Origin: Halieaceae bacterium
GTDB taxonomy: Bacteria > Pseudomonadota > Gammaproteobacteria > Pseudomonadales > Halieaceae
DNA length: 64,000 nucleotides
Assembly (NCBI GenBank): GCA_902623175.1
Contig: CACNSR010000009.1
Coordinates: 1-64,000, forward strand
Direction of reading: 5' to 3'
Part shown: in pieces, positions 1-13,341 of the stretch
How positions within the stretch are numbered: position 1 is the first letter of the stretch
How the letters are laid out: the number at the start of each line of letters is the position of its first letter
Program-made: the position numbers and the translations under genes
Notes under the pieces: generated by a model
The model's database searches: none
Seen by the model: the letters and a program-made list of their open reading frames with translations, nothing else
Told to the model about the DNA's origin: nothing

Positions 1-342
1 CTGGCCGATCGCCCCGAGGCGCCCTGGTACGTCGTCGATAAGCGGGTCGCTGATAACGTACTGGTGGTCGCACAGGGCAATGGGCACCCAGCACTGTTCA
101 AGACACAGCTCACCGCAACTGACGTGATCTGGGTTAGCGGCGAGCCCCCCAAGCTGCCCCTCACCTGTCATGCCAAAATTCGGTACCGGCAGGCAGACCA
201 AGCCTGCGAGGTATCCGTCTCCAGGTCGAAAGTGCAGGTCAGCTTCACCGAACCCCAGAGAGCAGTCACTCCCGGTCAGTCCGTAGTGTTCTACGAGGGC
301 GATATTTGCCTCGGTGGCGGCGTCATTGAGGCCGCTCAATGA
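1..342 (+). CDS. mnmA: tRNA-specific 2-thiouridylase MnmA, C-terminal end
   Basis: This open frame runs in from the left window edge, so only the last 113 residues are present. MnmA uses sulfur relayed by the Tus system to thiolate U34 of tRNA-Glu, tRNA-Gln and tRNA-Lys in the cytoplasm. The visible part is the family's C-terminal beta-barrel, including a stretch around WYVVDKRVADNVLVV and the late VVFYEGDICLGGGVI motif, which closes most MnmA proteins. The ATP pyrophosphatase domain and catalytic cysteines lie outside the window. The stop overlaps the start of the next gene by 4 bp (ATGA), and the mnmA-hflD-purB order is widespread in gammaproteobacteria, which supports the call. Confidence 0.9.
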   Translation: MADRPEAPWYVVDKRVADNVLVVAQGNGHPALFKTQLTATDVIWVSGEPPKLPLTCHAKIRYRQADQACEVSVSRSKVQVSFTEPQRAVTPGQSVVFYEGDICLGGGVIEAAQ

Positions 343-980
343 ACGACCGCTCGCTTCTGGAGCAACGCACGGTGGCGCTAGCGGGCGTAGCGCAGGCGGC
401 ACGCATTGTTGATTTGGCCGCAAAGACCGGTAGCTGGCCCCTGCCCTTTGTGGAGGCCTCGGTACACTCCTTGTTCAGCTTTGAGCCAGAGGGTGTGGGG
501 ACGGTATTCGGCACGCCGCAGGGCATTCGCCTGGGTCTCGAGCAACTCTCAGCCTGCTTGGGGCTCTCGCAGGATGAGGCAACGGCAGATACGCTGCGCT
601 ATACCTTGGCCATTCTGCAGCTGGAGCGACGTTTTGCCGCGCGCGACGACCTGCAGGCCATTGTCCATTCGCGACTCAAGCATACTGCGTATAAGGCTGA
701 AAATTTTTCAAGCGATATCAACGCCCTAAGCGCAAATATATCCGCGATTTATCAAGATACGCTCAGCACCCTGCCGTACCGTATCAAGGTGACCGGTAGC
801 GCTCAACACCTGAACAACCACCAGGTCGCCGATTTGGTGCGCGCCCTACTCATGTGTGGCGTCAGGGCCGCATTTTTGTGGCGACAACTTGGCGGCACGC
901 GCTTTAAATTAATGCTGGGCCGAGGGCGCGTCCGTGACACGGCTGCGCGCATGGCCCGAGAGCTGGGCGTGACGCACTGA
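339..980 (+). CDS. hflD: High frequency lysogenization protein HflD homolog
   Basis: A 213-residue, mostly alpha-helical protein of the HflD (YcfC) family, near the usual family length. In E. coli HflD is a membrane-associated protein that binds phage lambda CII; its cellular role is unclear. The recognisable features are the N-terminal helix TVALAGVAQAARIVDLA and the C-terminal RALLMCGVRAAFLWRQLGG segment. The ATG overlaps the mnmA stop, so the two are probably translationally coupled. Position between mnmA and purB matches the conserved gammaproteobacterial order. Confidence 0.9.
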   Translation: MNDRSLLEQRTVALAGVAQAARIVDLAAKTGSWPLPFVEASVHSLFSFEPEGVGTVFGTPQGIRLGLEQLSACLGLSQDEATADTLRYTLAILQLERRFAARDDLQAIVHSRLKHTAYKAENFSSDINALSANISAIYQDTLSTLPYRIKVTGSAQHLNNHQVADLVRALLMCGVRAAFLWRQLGGTRFKLMLGRGRVRDTAARMARELGVTH

Positions 981-1006
981 TCAAACATAGCGCGGCACCG
1001 TGATAA

Positions 1007-2407
<1,401 letters not shown>

Positions 2408-2431
2408 CGCTAGACTGAGCCGAAAGCCGGT

Positions 2432-3529
2432 ATGCGCTTACCCGTTACAACAGAGCAATTTTTAACCGAGTATTGGCAACAGCAGCACTTGTTCTGCCCG
2501 CAGGCTCTACCCCACTTTCAATCTCCGATTACCGCCGAGGAACTCGCCGGTCTGGCCATGGAGTCCGACATCGACAGCCGCATGATCTGGCAGGATTCGG
2601 GGGTCTGGCATCAGCAGACCGGCCCGTTTGCTGAACACGCCTTTCAGGGAGAGATGCCTTGGACCCTTCTGGTGCAGGGCGTTGATCGCTACCACCCCGG
2701 GGTCTCGTCACTGCGCAACACCCTACCCCCGCTACCCCGGTGGCGCTTCGACGATGTGATGGTCAGCTTTGCCAAAGACCACGCGGGCGTAGGACCCCAT
2801 TTCGACCGGTACGACGTTTTCCTACTGCAAGGCACTGGTCGGCGGGAATGGCGGATCGGGCCTTACTGCGACGACGAGACACCGCAACTCCAGGAGAACG
2901 GACTGAATTTAATTCCTCCTTTCGAGCCTGCGGAAAGTTATGTGCTAGAGCCCGGTGATGTCTTGTACGTACCGCCGGGCGTCGCGCACTGGGGACTGGC
3001 CTTGGGTGAGGCCATCACCTACTCGTTGGGTTTTCGCGCTCCCTCAGTCGGCGATCTTATGGGGCGCAGGACTGATGCGGCACTCGAACTAATCCCAACC
3101 ACCAGCCTTCTTGAGGATGGCGCGTCGCTGCGCAGCCCGTCGCGCCCGGGCGAAATCACCATCGAGCACATTGCCAACGCCCGTGACGCTATCAACAACG
3201 CACTCGATGCGCTGGACTCGGGCCAGTGGTTTGGCGAAGTCATAACAGAAGGTGACGGAGAGCCTGATCATCCTTACCCAGTAGCCGCCCTTCAAGGTGA
3301 GCAGGTTAGCCTTCATCCCACCACAAGAATCGCCTGGCGGGAGCGGGAGGACATCATTGATGTGTTTATCGACGGCGACCACTGTGAAGTGCCGCTAAAC
3401 GCGCTAGGACATCTGATAGCGCTGTGTAGTGGAGAATGGATTCTGCGTCGCGAGCTGGCTGGAACGAGCGAAAAGTTGTTCGAGGCGCTCTGCGAGGCGG
3501 GCGCGCTCACGGACGAGGACGGTGCATAA
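2432..3529 (+). CDS. roxA: Ribosomal protein uL16 arginine hydroxylase RoxA (YcfD), JmjC-type
   Basis: A 365-residue cupin-like 2-oxoglutarate/Fe(II) oxygenase of the YcfD family, which in E. coli hydroxylates Arg81 of ribosomal protein L16. The N-terminal half is the JmjC cupin. Iron ligands are visible in GPHFDRYDVF (HxD, about residue 126) and in the later histidine of PPGVAHWGLA (about residue 187). The lysine or arginine contacting 2-oxoglutarate probably lies in the LQGTGRREWRIG strand. The C-terminal part matches the winged-helix and dimerisation region of this family. The stop codon abuts the last codon of the convergent nnrD gene. Confidence 0.92.
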   Translation: MRLPVTTEQFLTEYWQQQHLFCPQALPHFQSPITAEELAGLAMESDIDSRMIWQDSGVWHQQTGPFAEHAFQGEMPWTLLVQGVDRYHPGVSSLRNTLPPLPRWRFDDVMVSFAKDHAGVGPHFDRYDVFLLQGTGRREWRIGPYCDDETPQLQENGLNLIPPFEPAESYVLEPGDVLYVPPGVAHWGLALGEAITYSLGFRAPSVGDLMGRRTDAALELIPTTSLLEDGASLRSPSRPGEITIEHIANARDAINNALDALDSGQWFGEVITEGDGEPDHPYPVAALQGEQVSLHPTTRIAWREREDIIDVFIDGDHCEVPLNALGHLIALCSGEWILRRELAGTSEKLFEALCEAGALTDEDGA

Positions 3530-5053
3530 TCACAGATTGACGCCAAGCCCGTTCACTACGTCAGTTGCCGTAAGACCCACACCGTATTGCTCCCAGGCCA
3601 AGTCTCCGGCTCGCGCGTGGGTAGCCACAGCGAGAGCGCTCGCCTCCATCAGGCTGAGACCCTGAGCCACCAAAGCGCCGGTCAAACCTGCTAGCACGTC
3701 TCCCATGCCGCCCGTTGCCATGCCGGGATTTCCCCCTACGCAGATGCAAGCCTGATCATCCTTACAAGGCGATGCGATCACCGTTCCCGCGCCCTTCAAT
3801 ATCACTACCGCAGCGTACCGCTCGGCTAATGTCGCCGCCCAGCTCACCCGGTCAGACTCAACCTCCACGGTTGCCACACCAGCTAGCTGGGACGCCTCAC
3901 CGGGATGGGGTGTAACAATCCACGGTATTTCTGGAGGAACGGTGACCGTATTCTCAGCGATCAAGTTCAATGCATCTGCATCACAGATGAGGGGTAGTCC
4001 AGCCGCAACGGCATGTTGCAGACACTGCTGCGCCCACTCGTCCCGCCCCAACCCGGGACCGATGACGATCACGCTCTTGCCGTCGCAGAGCGCAGGCAAC
4101 GCTGCCGTATCGTCGAGACCCGTGACCATGAGCTCCGGATGTCGGACGAGTGCTGCGGTAACGTGCTCCTGGCGCGTTGCCAGTGACACCAAACCAGCAC
4201 CAGATCGCAGTGCGGCGCCAGCGGCCAGTAGTGCCGCACCACCCATGCCCCGATTGCCACCAATCACCAGTACATGGCCGAAGTGTCCTTTGTGCGCGTT
4301 CTTTGACCTGGTTGGCAATCTTCCTGCCGCTTGAGCCGAGATACGGAAGCCGATTCCTGGCACCGATTCGAACACCGCGGGCGGTGCACCGAGATCAGCC
4401 ATTACCAGACGTCCGACGTGATTGACGGCCGCGCCGGTGAGCAAACCGGGCTTGTGAGCAATGAAGGTAACAGTAGTTTCAGCATGGACGGCCGCTCCCA
4501 CGATGGCGCCGGTGTCGGCATCGACACCACTGGGCACATCCAAGGACAACACCGGCACCGCGCTGGCGTTAATCAATGCGATCAACTCAACGAAAGGGTC
4601 GCGCGGAGAGCCAGAAAGACCAATGCCCGTGAGCGCGTCGATCACAAGGTCACACGACTCACCCTCCAGCTCACCAGTGCTCAAGCGCTCCGCATTGGAA
4701 AACGTCGCCGTGGTGCTGTCGCGCCATGCATCATGCGCTACGCGTGCTGTACCCGCGATACGGGAAGGGTCCCCGAATAACGCGACCCGGCATTGATAAC
4801 CAGCGTCATGGGCCAATCGCGCCAAAACCCAGCCATCACCACCGTTATTGCCGGTGCCGCATAAAACGAGAATGTGTTGGGCCTCTGGCCAATGGCTGGC
4901 CAGCACATGAAACGCAGCCCTACCGGCTTCACACATGAGCTCATACTCAGAGATCCCGAGCGCTGTGTAGGTCTGGCGATCGAGCTCGCGCATGGCCACC
5001 GCTCGGTAGAACGGCTGCAGCTCGGTGAGATACCTACCGCCCAAAGACGTCAC
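3530..5053 (-). CDS. nnrD: Bifunctional NAD(P)HX epimerase / ADP-dependent NAD(P)HX dehydratase
   Basis: A fused metabolite-repair enzyme of 507 residues. The N-terminal YjeF_N domain (about 1-215) epimerises hydrated NAD(P)H; the segment VLCGTGNNGGDGWVLARL is its binding loop and SLDVPSGVDADTG its second block. The C-terminal ribokinase-like domain (about 230-500) is the ADP-dependent dehydratase; NPGMATGGMGDVLAGLTG contains its conserved GMGD catalytic motif. Both halves are complete, as in E. coli nnrD (yjeF). The gene lies downstream of the methylmalonyl-CoA operon on the same strand, 54 bp after meaB, and may be read with it. A second possible start (MRELDRQ, residue 21) would shorten the protein slightly. 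Confidence 0.94.
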   Translation of the reverse strand: MTSLGGRYLTELQPFYRAVAMRELDRQTYTALGISEYELMCEAGRAAFHVLASHWPEAQHILVLCGTGNNGGDGWVLARLAHDAGYQCRVALFGDPSRIAGTARVAHDAWRDSTTATFSNAERLSTGELEGESCDLVIDALTGIGLSGSPRDPFVELIALINASAVPVLSLDVPSGVDADTGAIVGAAVHAETTVTFIAHKPGLLTGAAVNHVGRLVMADLGAPPAVFESVPGIGFRISAQAAGRLPTRSKNAHKGHFGHVLVIGGNRGMGGAALLAAGAALRSGAGLVSLATRQEHVTAALVRHPELMVTGLDDTAALPALCDGKSVIVIGPGLGRDEWAQQCLQHAVAAGLPLICDADALNLIAENTVTVPPEIPWIVTPHPGEASQLAGVATVEVESDRVSWAATLAERYAAVVILKGAGTVIASPCKDDQACICVGGNPGMATGGMGDVLAGLTGALVAQGLSLMEASALAVATHARAGDLAWEQYGVGLTATDVVNGLGVNL

Positions 5054-5107
5054 AGCGCGATGGGGAACTGCTGCGAGACCCGGAGAGAGGAGCCTCTCCC
5101 TGTCATC

Positions 5108-6059
5108 TCAGACAGGCCCTCTGGAGAGTGCCAATATCGCCTGCGCCGCGCTCAGCGGTGTTTGCTCAGCCGCTCGCACCGCGTCTTCCAGCGCCGGCAT
5201 GGCTTCTTTGACCTCGGGGTGACGCGCCAAATTATCTCGCAACAACTCGTCGATTAGCTGCCGCATCCAGGCGAGGTTCTGGGTCGCCCGCGCCGAATCA
5301 AACGCGCCCTGATCGCGGGCCGTGTTGGCGTACTCTTGAATCGTCTTCCACACCGCTTCAATACCCTGTCCGTGAAGCGCCGAACAGGTCATCACCCGGG
5401 GCTCCCAGAGACCCTCGTGACTCAGTAGCGACATCGCACCGCGATAATGCTGTTGCGTGGTGCGCGCCAGCGCCTCGCTGGCACCGTCCGCTTTGTTCAC
5501 GACGATGGCATCTGCCAGTTCAAGAATGCCTTTCTTGATGCCCTGAAGCTCATCGCCGCCACCCGGCAGCATCAGCAATAGAAAGAAATCGACCATTCCG
5601 GCGACCTGATGTTCGGACTGACCCACACCGACGGTCTCTACCAAGATCACGTCGTAACCGGCTGCCTCGCACAACAGCAGTGATTCGCGTGTCTTAAATG
5701 CAACCCCGCCCAGCGCACCGCCGGCAGGCGATGGTCTGATATAGGCGCCTTCTTTCCGTGACAGCATTTCCATCCGGGTTTTATCGCCAAGAATCGACCC
5801 TCCGGCGACGGGAGAGCTCGGATCAACCGCCAATACTGCCAGACGGTGGCCCTGACTGATGACATGCTGACCAAAAGTCTCGATGAATGTGGATTTACCG
5901 ACCCCAGGCACACCTGTGACGCCAACACGGATACTTTTTCCAGTATAGGGCAAGAGATCCTGCAGCAGCGCCTGTGCGGCGTCCCGATCAGCGTCACGCT
6001 TACTCTCGACCAGTGTGATGGCTTTCGCTAGCGCGCGGCGGTCACCCGCGAGGATCGCC

Positions 6060-6082
<23 letters not shown>
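5108..6082 (-). CDS. meaB: Methylmalonyl-CoA mutase-associated GTPase MeaB (ArgK family)
   Basis: A G3E-family P-loop GTPase that loads and protects the B12 cofactor of methylmalonyl-CoA mutase. The Walker A loop GVPGVGKST sits near residue 61. The rest of the family pattern is clear: [33 protein letters not shown] and the NKADG base-recognition motif. The frame stays open upstream to 6127, but those residues are proline/arginine-rich and lie inside the mutase gene. The ATG at 6082 ([11 protein letters not shown]) gives a usual-length protein of 324 residues that overlaps the mutase 3' end by 23 bp. That overlap and the shared strand point to co-expression with its client enzyme. Confidence 0.94.
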
Positions 6083-8203
<2,121 letters not shown>

Positions 8204-8207
<4 letters not shown>

Positions 8208-8617
8208 GCGTGTGACTCCGCGGGCTGGGACAGCTCAATCAACACACCATCACAGCTCTTCGGGTGGATAAAAATGACGCGTGAGCCGTGCGCACCAGGT
8301 GTCGGCGCATCGCTGGTGAACTGGTATCCTTTGGCGCTCAGCCGCTCGACATCGGCGTCAATGTCATCAGTCCGGAAACACAGATGATGCAGCCCGCCAC
8401 CACGCTTCTCGAGATAAGTGGCGATGGGTCCGGCCCCGTCCAACGGATGGACCAGTTCTATGTGCGTCTCGGGTACGCTAAAAAACGCCGTCGTTGTCTG
8501 GGCCGCCTCCACCACTTCGTTGCCGTCATGTTGGAGTCCAAAATCCTCGAGGAAACGCGCGATCGCGCCCTCAAGATCCGGCACGGCAATCGCAATATGG
8601 TCCAGTGCAGTAATCAT
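8204..8617 (-). CDS. mce: Methylmalonyl-CoA epimerase
   Basis: A 137-residue vicinal-oxygen-chelate protein that interconverts (S)- and (R)-methylmalonyl-CoA, linking propionyl-CoA carboxylation to the mutase. Metal-binding positions are visible in the first strand ([11 protein letters not shown]), in [13 protein letters not shown], and near the C-terminus in GVLIELSQP. Length and the two-fold beta-alpha-beta-beta-beta layout are normal for the family. Position between the carboxylase and mutase genes fixes the substrate with good confidence. Confidence 0.93.
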
Positions 8618-8651
8618 GAAACAGTCTGCCTTTTACAAATCCTGTGGTGAT

Positions 8652-11450
8652 TTAGATGAACAGCTTGACGAGCTCAGTTGTGTGCTCGCGTCGCAGGGCC
8701 GCCATATCGCTGTCAGAGAGCACTTCAACCTTCTCGTCTGGCGTGACCTTAAATAGCGGCTGCCCTTTCGCAATAATCACACCGTCTCCCTCGACCAGCA
8801 CCTCATCGACAGTACCCGCAAACGGCGCCACCACTTTGTTGAACATTTTCATCACTTCAACAATATACAGCGGTTCGCCCGCCTCAAAATGCTGGCCGGA
8901 CGCAACGTAAAGCGGGGCCTCAGGCGCCTCGCGCCCGTAGAACATCCCGCCACTCTCCGCGACGATTTCGTCAGACTTAGCGACCGGTGGCGGCGCGAGG
9001 GCCTTGGCCATCGCTTTCTGATGCGCCTCATCCAATAGGCGTTCAGGCAGATGGATGGTCAGATCGGCATTGATAGTCAGATCATAAAAGCCCGTGAATC
9101 GCGCCATTGCCGGCAACAGTTCCAGAATCTCTGCACCCGCCTGATAGCCACGATGTGCCGCCTGGATCGCTGACCACTCTGATGCATCGACGCCATCAGG
9201 CGCCGATCCCGCCAACAACTCGCTGATAGCGGCCCACTCGTCAGTATCGAGTCGCTTGCCGAGTTCGGTGTAGAAATCCTCTGCGTCTGAGAGGATCGCG
9301 TGGTCGTGGTCCCAAATCATGTTGGCCGCCGGCAAGGCGTCGTTCCAATCCAGCCTCAGGAAGTGGTAGGTGTCGGCGAGGACCTCGATCGGATTCTCTG
9401 CCCAGGAGAAGTGGTCATCCTCAAATCGGAACGCGTCCTGATTGAGGCTCAGCCACCCCGACAATAGATGCGGTGAAGCCATCAACTGCTTGATCGGGCG
9501 AAGCAACAGACTCTCCTTGGCGGAGAGCACTTTTTGTAATGCGCCCTTATCTGCGTCTGACGCCTGTACTCTCGCTGCGCACAGCTGCTGCCAGGCAACA
9601 TCCACATCGACGCGACCGGCCTCTTGAGCCAATTCACCCACGGCCGTCAGATATGGCACGATAAATTGGGTGGTGGGACGTGCGTTCACCGTGCGGCCGA
9701 GGAACCAGTGCACGAGTCCGTAATGGAAAGCGAGATTGGTTGCCAGATCCTTACCCCGCAGGCGGCTGGCCCTCAAAACCTCCGCCATGTGCTCATAGGC
9801 CGACTCGCGGCTGTCTGCCACCGTCAGGAGGAGCGCAATATTGGAGTCATAGGCCCCCGCCAGTGTGTACTCCATGAACACATCGGTATCGGGGTTATGA
9901 AGGCTGATGCCCTGATCGTCGCGGATTTCGCCCTCGATAGGATCGGACCAGAATTCAACAATACCGCCAGCGCTGGGTTGCAGTGCGTCATTGGTGGCAT
10001 TAAGCCGCGCCTCGAGAGAGTCCGGCAGCCGCGGAACACGCTCGGGCTTGGGCAACTTCTCGCCATGTGCTGCTAACAAAACCATGGCCTCGACCAGTGA
10101 CTCCACGACAAAGGTATCGCCGGCGTCGTCGGGATTGGCAAAACGCATGGCGTAGCAGAGTTCGGAGACGCGATGCTCTACCTGAATTCGGGTATTCATC
10201 TCCATGAAGAAGTGTTGGTCACGATCAACGATGCACTCAAAGGTCGACACCGAGTCGAGGCCGACGGCCTCTCCGAAACGTGCGGCCTCGGCCTCCATTG
10301 CGTCAAGCGTCTTGACGTCCTGAGCGAGCACCGCGGCCTCATCGGCAGCCCCTGCTTGTGTCGCGCGCGCCTCAGCCGCCTGAAGCGATTCCCGCGTAAC
10401 CGATACCTCGAGCAGTTTCTGCTCGTGCATCTGCAAAGAGCAGTCTCTGCCACCCAGTGTGATGCACCAGTCACCATTCCCGATCACCTGAATCTCTTGA
10501 TGTCGAGTGGTTTCAATATTGAGCTCGACAAGGACGTTCTTGTTGTCACCAACGCCGGTGGCCTTCACCTCACTGAGAATCTCGCGAACGAGCCCGGGCG
10601 TGCGCTCGGCCTGCCCCAGCGGCACGATGCGCTGACCCTTGCCGCCACCGCCGCCGATGGCCTTCAAGCGCACCCTGTTTTGCGGGTACTGCTCGCTCAT
10701 CTTCAGCACCGCCTCGGTCAGCGTCTCGCTGAGTTCGTCGATGGTATAGAGGTCAATGCCCTTGCGATAACTTGCGGTCAACACTGCTTCGGCCAGCGCC
10801 TCGAGGTCACCCTCGTCCGCTTCCCCTTCAAGCTCAAGGCCATGCTCTGCAACAAGCCCGGTCAACGCCGCTTGATCGGGATGCTTTTTGAGCAGCGTTA
10901 AGGTGGTGCCGTTATCAATGCCCGGTGTGACTGAGACGCCGGCCTTCAGCGCTGTGCGCTTGGCTTCATCTTTGAGGCCCGCCTGCCTCACCGTTCGGGA
11001 GCACGGTCCGATGAAATTGAGCCCTGCGCGCTCCATCGAGGCCACCATCTGCTCGTCTTCGGCCATGAAGCCGTACCCGGCAAAAATCGCGTTGTATCCG
11101 TGAGTATGAGCAATGGAGATGATGTCAGCAATGCGCTGCTCTCGCTCTTCCTTAGTAGCGCCGCTGTAGTCGGGCACGCGATGCACGCGGCCAGGATCCG
11201 TCAGCACTCGGAGCTCAGGCGCGAGTGCACCCCGATACACAATGGAGTCCTTCTCGGACAGCAGAATGCCGTACCCGTCGATTCCCATTTCAGAGAACAC
11301 ATCCATGGCTTCTTTACGGATCGGTCCTCGACAGATAATCAGCGGCTTTAGATGGTCGCAACGGAACTGCTCCGTCCACTCTGAGCGACGCAACTTGCTG
11401 CGGCGATCGCCATGTATCAACGGGTTATTGAGGTAGTGTTGGGTGCCCAA
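8652..11450 (-). CDS. Acyl-CoA carboxylase, biotin carboxylase-biotin carrier subunit
   Basis: A 932-residue biotin-dependent carboxylase alpha chain, probably for propionyl-CoA. The order is biotin carboxylase N-domain (about 35-160), ATP-grasp domain (about 160-460, with the glycine-rich loop KAIGGGGGKGQRIV), BC C-domain, a long linker, and a biotinyl domain at the C-terminus. The biotin lysine lies in EVMKM (about residue 867). The chain is longer than common 660-residue PccA or AccA3-type subunits, and the BC region is divergent, with an unusual N-terminal extension before PLIICRGPIRKEAMDVF. The gene starts 22 bp after the CT subunit and precedes the epimerase, so propionyl-CoA is the likely substrate; this is inference from context. 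Confidence 0.88.
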   Translation of the reverse strand: MGTQHYLNNPLIHGDRRSKLRRSEWTEQFRCDHLKPLIICRGPIRKEAMDVFSEMGIDGYGILLSEKDSIVYRGALAPELRVLTDPGRVHRVPDYSGATKEEREQRIADIISIAHTHGYNAIFAGYGFMAEDEQMVASMERAGLNFIGPCSRTVRQAGLKDEAKRTALKAGVSVTPGIDNGTTLTLLKKHPDQAALTGLVAEHGLELEGEADEGDLEALAEAVLTASYRKGIDLYTIDELSETLTEAVLKMSEQYPQNRVRLKAIGGGGGKGQRIVPLGQAERTPGLVREILSEVKATGVGDNKNVLVELNIETTRHQEIQVIGNGDWCITLGGRDCSLQMHEQKLLEVSVTRESLQAAEARATQAGAADEAAVLAQDVKTLDAMEAEAARFGEAVGLDSVSTFECIVDRDQHFFMEMNTRIQVEHRVSELCYAMRFANPDDAGDTFVVESLVEAMVLLAAHGEKLPKPERVPRLPDSLEARLNATNDALQPSAGGIVEFWSDPIEGEIRDDQGISLHNPDTDVFMEYTLAGAYDSNIALLLTVADSRESAYEHMAEVLRASRLRGKDLATNLAFHYGLVHWFLGRTVNARPTTQFIVPYLTAVGELAQEAGRVDVDVAWQQLCAARVQASDADKGALQKVLSAKESLLLRPIKQLMASPHLLSGWLSLNQDAFRFEDDHFSWAENPIEVLADTYHFLRLDWNDALPAANMIWDHDHAILSDAEDFYTELGKRLDTDEWAAISELLAGSAPDGVDASEWSAIQAAHRGYQAGAEILELLPAMARFTGFYDLTINADLTIHLPERLLDEAHQKAMAKALAPPPVAKSDEIVAESGGMFYGREAPEAPLYVASGQHFEAGEPLYIVEVMKMFNKVVAPFAGTVDEVLVEGDGVIIAKGQPLFKVTPDEKVEVLSDSDMAALRREHTTELVKLFI

Positions 11451-11472
11451 GGTGTCTACTCCCAGCCGTCGA

Positions 11473-13194
11473 TCAGTGGAATTCGCGCTGAACCGCTTGC
11501 ATCGGTCCAGGCGTGTAATGTCTCAGACAGAACGCCATCTGAGTAGCCAGCGTTTTACGCAGGTCCGCCGGCATGACAATCTCGGAAATCGAGCCCAGAC
11601 TCAGGGCCTCTTCCGGATTCATGATCTCGCGCTCGTAGCGCTGAGCAAGCAGTGCCTCCTCGGCCTTAATGGTCGCATCGACCGCCGCTTCGGCCTCTGC
11701 ACTGGCCTGCTCCTCTGACAGCCCGCTTGAGACACGCGCCTCAATTTCGGCTTCGAGCTGAGCCGCGCGACCCGCACGGATTTTTTTCAGCTCGTCTTTG
11801 TAGACGTACTCGACACCCGCGGGCCCCATCACAGCAACCCGCGTGGTCGGCAGCGCGACCACGAAGTCAGCGCCGGTCGCGTAGTTGTTGTAGGAAGCAT
11901 AAGCGCCACCAAAGGCGTTGCGCACCAGCACCAGAAAGCGCGGCGTGCGCAGATCAACAATCGCGTCCAGCATCGCCCGCCCTGCCTGCACGATGCCGCG
12001 ATGCTCCTGCTCACTCCCCGGCAAGAAACCGGTCGTGTCCTCGAGGAAAATGACGGGGATGTTGTACAGGTTACAGAAGCGGATAAATCGCGCATTTTTA
12101 TAAGCGGCATCGATGTCGATTTGCCCCGAGGCGACAGCAGAGTTATTGGCGACAAAGCCCACTACGTTGCCTCCCATGCGGCCAAAGGCGGTAATGGTGT
12201 TGCGCGCGCGATCGGCCTGCGTTTCCAGGAAATCACCGTGATCACACAACTGCTGGATCAAAATACTGATATCAAATGGTGTATTGAACCCGGTTGGCGA
12301 GTTAAAGGCCTTCTTCAGCAAAATGTCGATATCGACTGTCTGTCGCGCGACAGGGTCGGAGGTCTCTCTGTAAGGAGCCAAAGATTGATTCGAATCTGGC
12401 AGGTAGCGCAACAGCTCGCGAACCTTTCTCAAAGCAGCAACCTCGTCCTCCACGACGAAATCGGTCACACCGGTTTGACTATGCACCGCGGGGCCGCCCA
12501 GCTCATCGGGCGTGATGTCCTCGCCCAACACACTTTTGACGACACCCGGGCCGGTCAGACCAAAAAACGTGTCCCTGGGTTGGATGAGGAAGCTCCCCTG
12601 CCGCGGGAGATAACTGCCCCCACCGGCGTTAAAGCCGAACATGCACATGATGCTGGGTACGATGCCACTGATCTTTCGAAGCGCGGTAAAGGCATCGGCA
12701 TAGCCATCAAGGCCGCCAACACCCGCAGGGATATAAGCGCCGGCAGAATCGTTTAGACCGACCACGGGTATATGCCGTTTGGCGGCGAGCTCGAACAAAC
12801 GCGCCAATTTCTTCCCGTTGGTCGCATCCATGGAGCCGGCACGAACCGTGAAATCATGGCCGTACACCGCCACGTCACGGCCGTCGACCGTGATGATCGC
12901 TGTAACGAGTGAAGCGCCGTCCAGATTAGGACCCCAGTTCTGATAGAGCACGTGAGGCTCATCGTCCGCGAGGTAGCGAATACGCTCCCATACTGTCATG
13001 CGGCCCTTCAAATGCTGTCTCTGTCGGCTGGGCGTCCCGGCGGCAAAATAGGGTCTCGCACGCAGCTCGGCGCCGCGCGCCAGTGTCGCCTCATAGCGCC
13101 CTAATTCGGCGTTGTCGGTCACTGATGAGGAAAACGGGTTTTCCAGTGACACGGCCGGCCCGCTCTGGACGGCCTCTTCGCTACCATTACTCAT
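11473..13194 (-). CDS. Acyl-CoA (propionyl-CoA) carboxylase, carboxyltransferase subunit
   Basis: A 573-residue carboxyltransferase beta chain with two crotonase-like halves. The N-half holds [15 protein letters not shown] and the [11 protein letters not shown] oxyanion-type loop; the C-half holds [19 protein letters not shown] and [12 protein letters not shown]. It transfers CO2 from carboxybiotin to the acyl-CoA. It is the first gene of the minus-strand operon CT, BC-BCCP, epimerase, mutase, meaB. The 147-bp gap to the divergent pabB gene must hold its promoter. An insertion rich in Ala/Glu around residues 475-510 (a predicted helix) is longer than in typical PccB. Confidence 0.92.
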   Translation of the reverse strand: MSNGSEEAVQSGPAVSLENPFSSSVTDNAELGRYEATLARGAELRARPYFAAGTPSRQRQHLKGRMTVWERIRYLADDEPHVLYQNWGPNLDGASLVTAIITVDGRDVAVYGHDFTVRAGSMDATNGKKLARLFELAAKRHIPVVGLNDSAGAYIPAGVGGLDGYADAFTALRKISGIVPSIMCMFGFNAGGGSYLPRQGSFLIQPRDTFFGLTGPGVVKSVLGEDITPDELGGPAVHSQTGVTDFVVEDEVAALRKVRELLRYLPDSNQSLAPYRETSDPVARQTVDIDILLKKAFNSPTGFNTPFDISILIQQLCDHGDFLETQADRARNTITAFGRMGGNVVGFVANNSAVASGQIDIDAAYKNARFIRFCNLYNIPVIFLEDTTGFLPGSEQEHRGIVQAGRAMLDAIVDLRTPRFLVLVRNAFGGAYASYNNYATGADFVVALPTTRVAVMGPAGVEYVYKDELKKIRAGRAAQLEAEIEARVSSGLSEEQASAEAEAAVDATIKAEEALLAQRYEREIMNPEEALSLGSISEIVMPADLRKTLATQMAFCLRHYTPGPMQAVQREFH

Positions 13195-13341
13195 GGGTGA
13201 TCTCTCAGATTTGCGGGGGGCATGGCGCCAAACTGCGCAAAATCCTGTGTCCCGCGATATGGGGCTCTGTGCACAGGGCGTGACATTACTTATCCTTATA
13301 TCTACCTGTCAATTTTACCCCTAATACTCATAGGGTGATGT

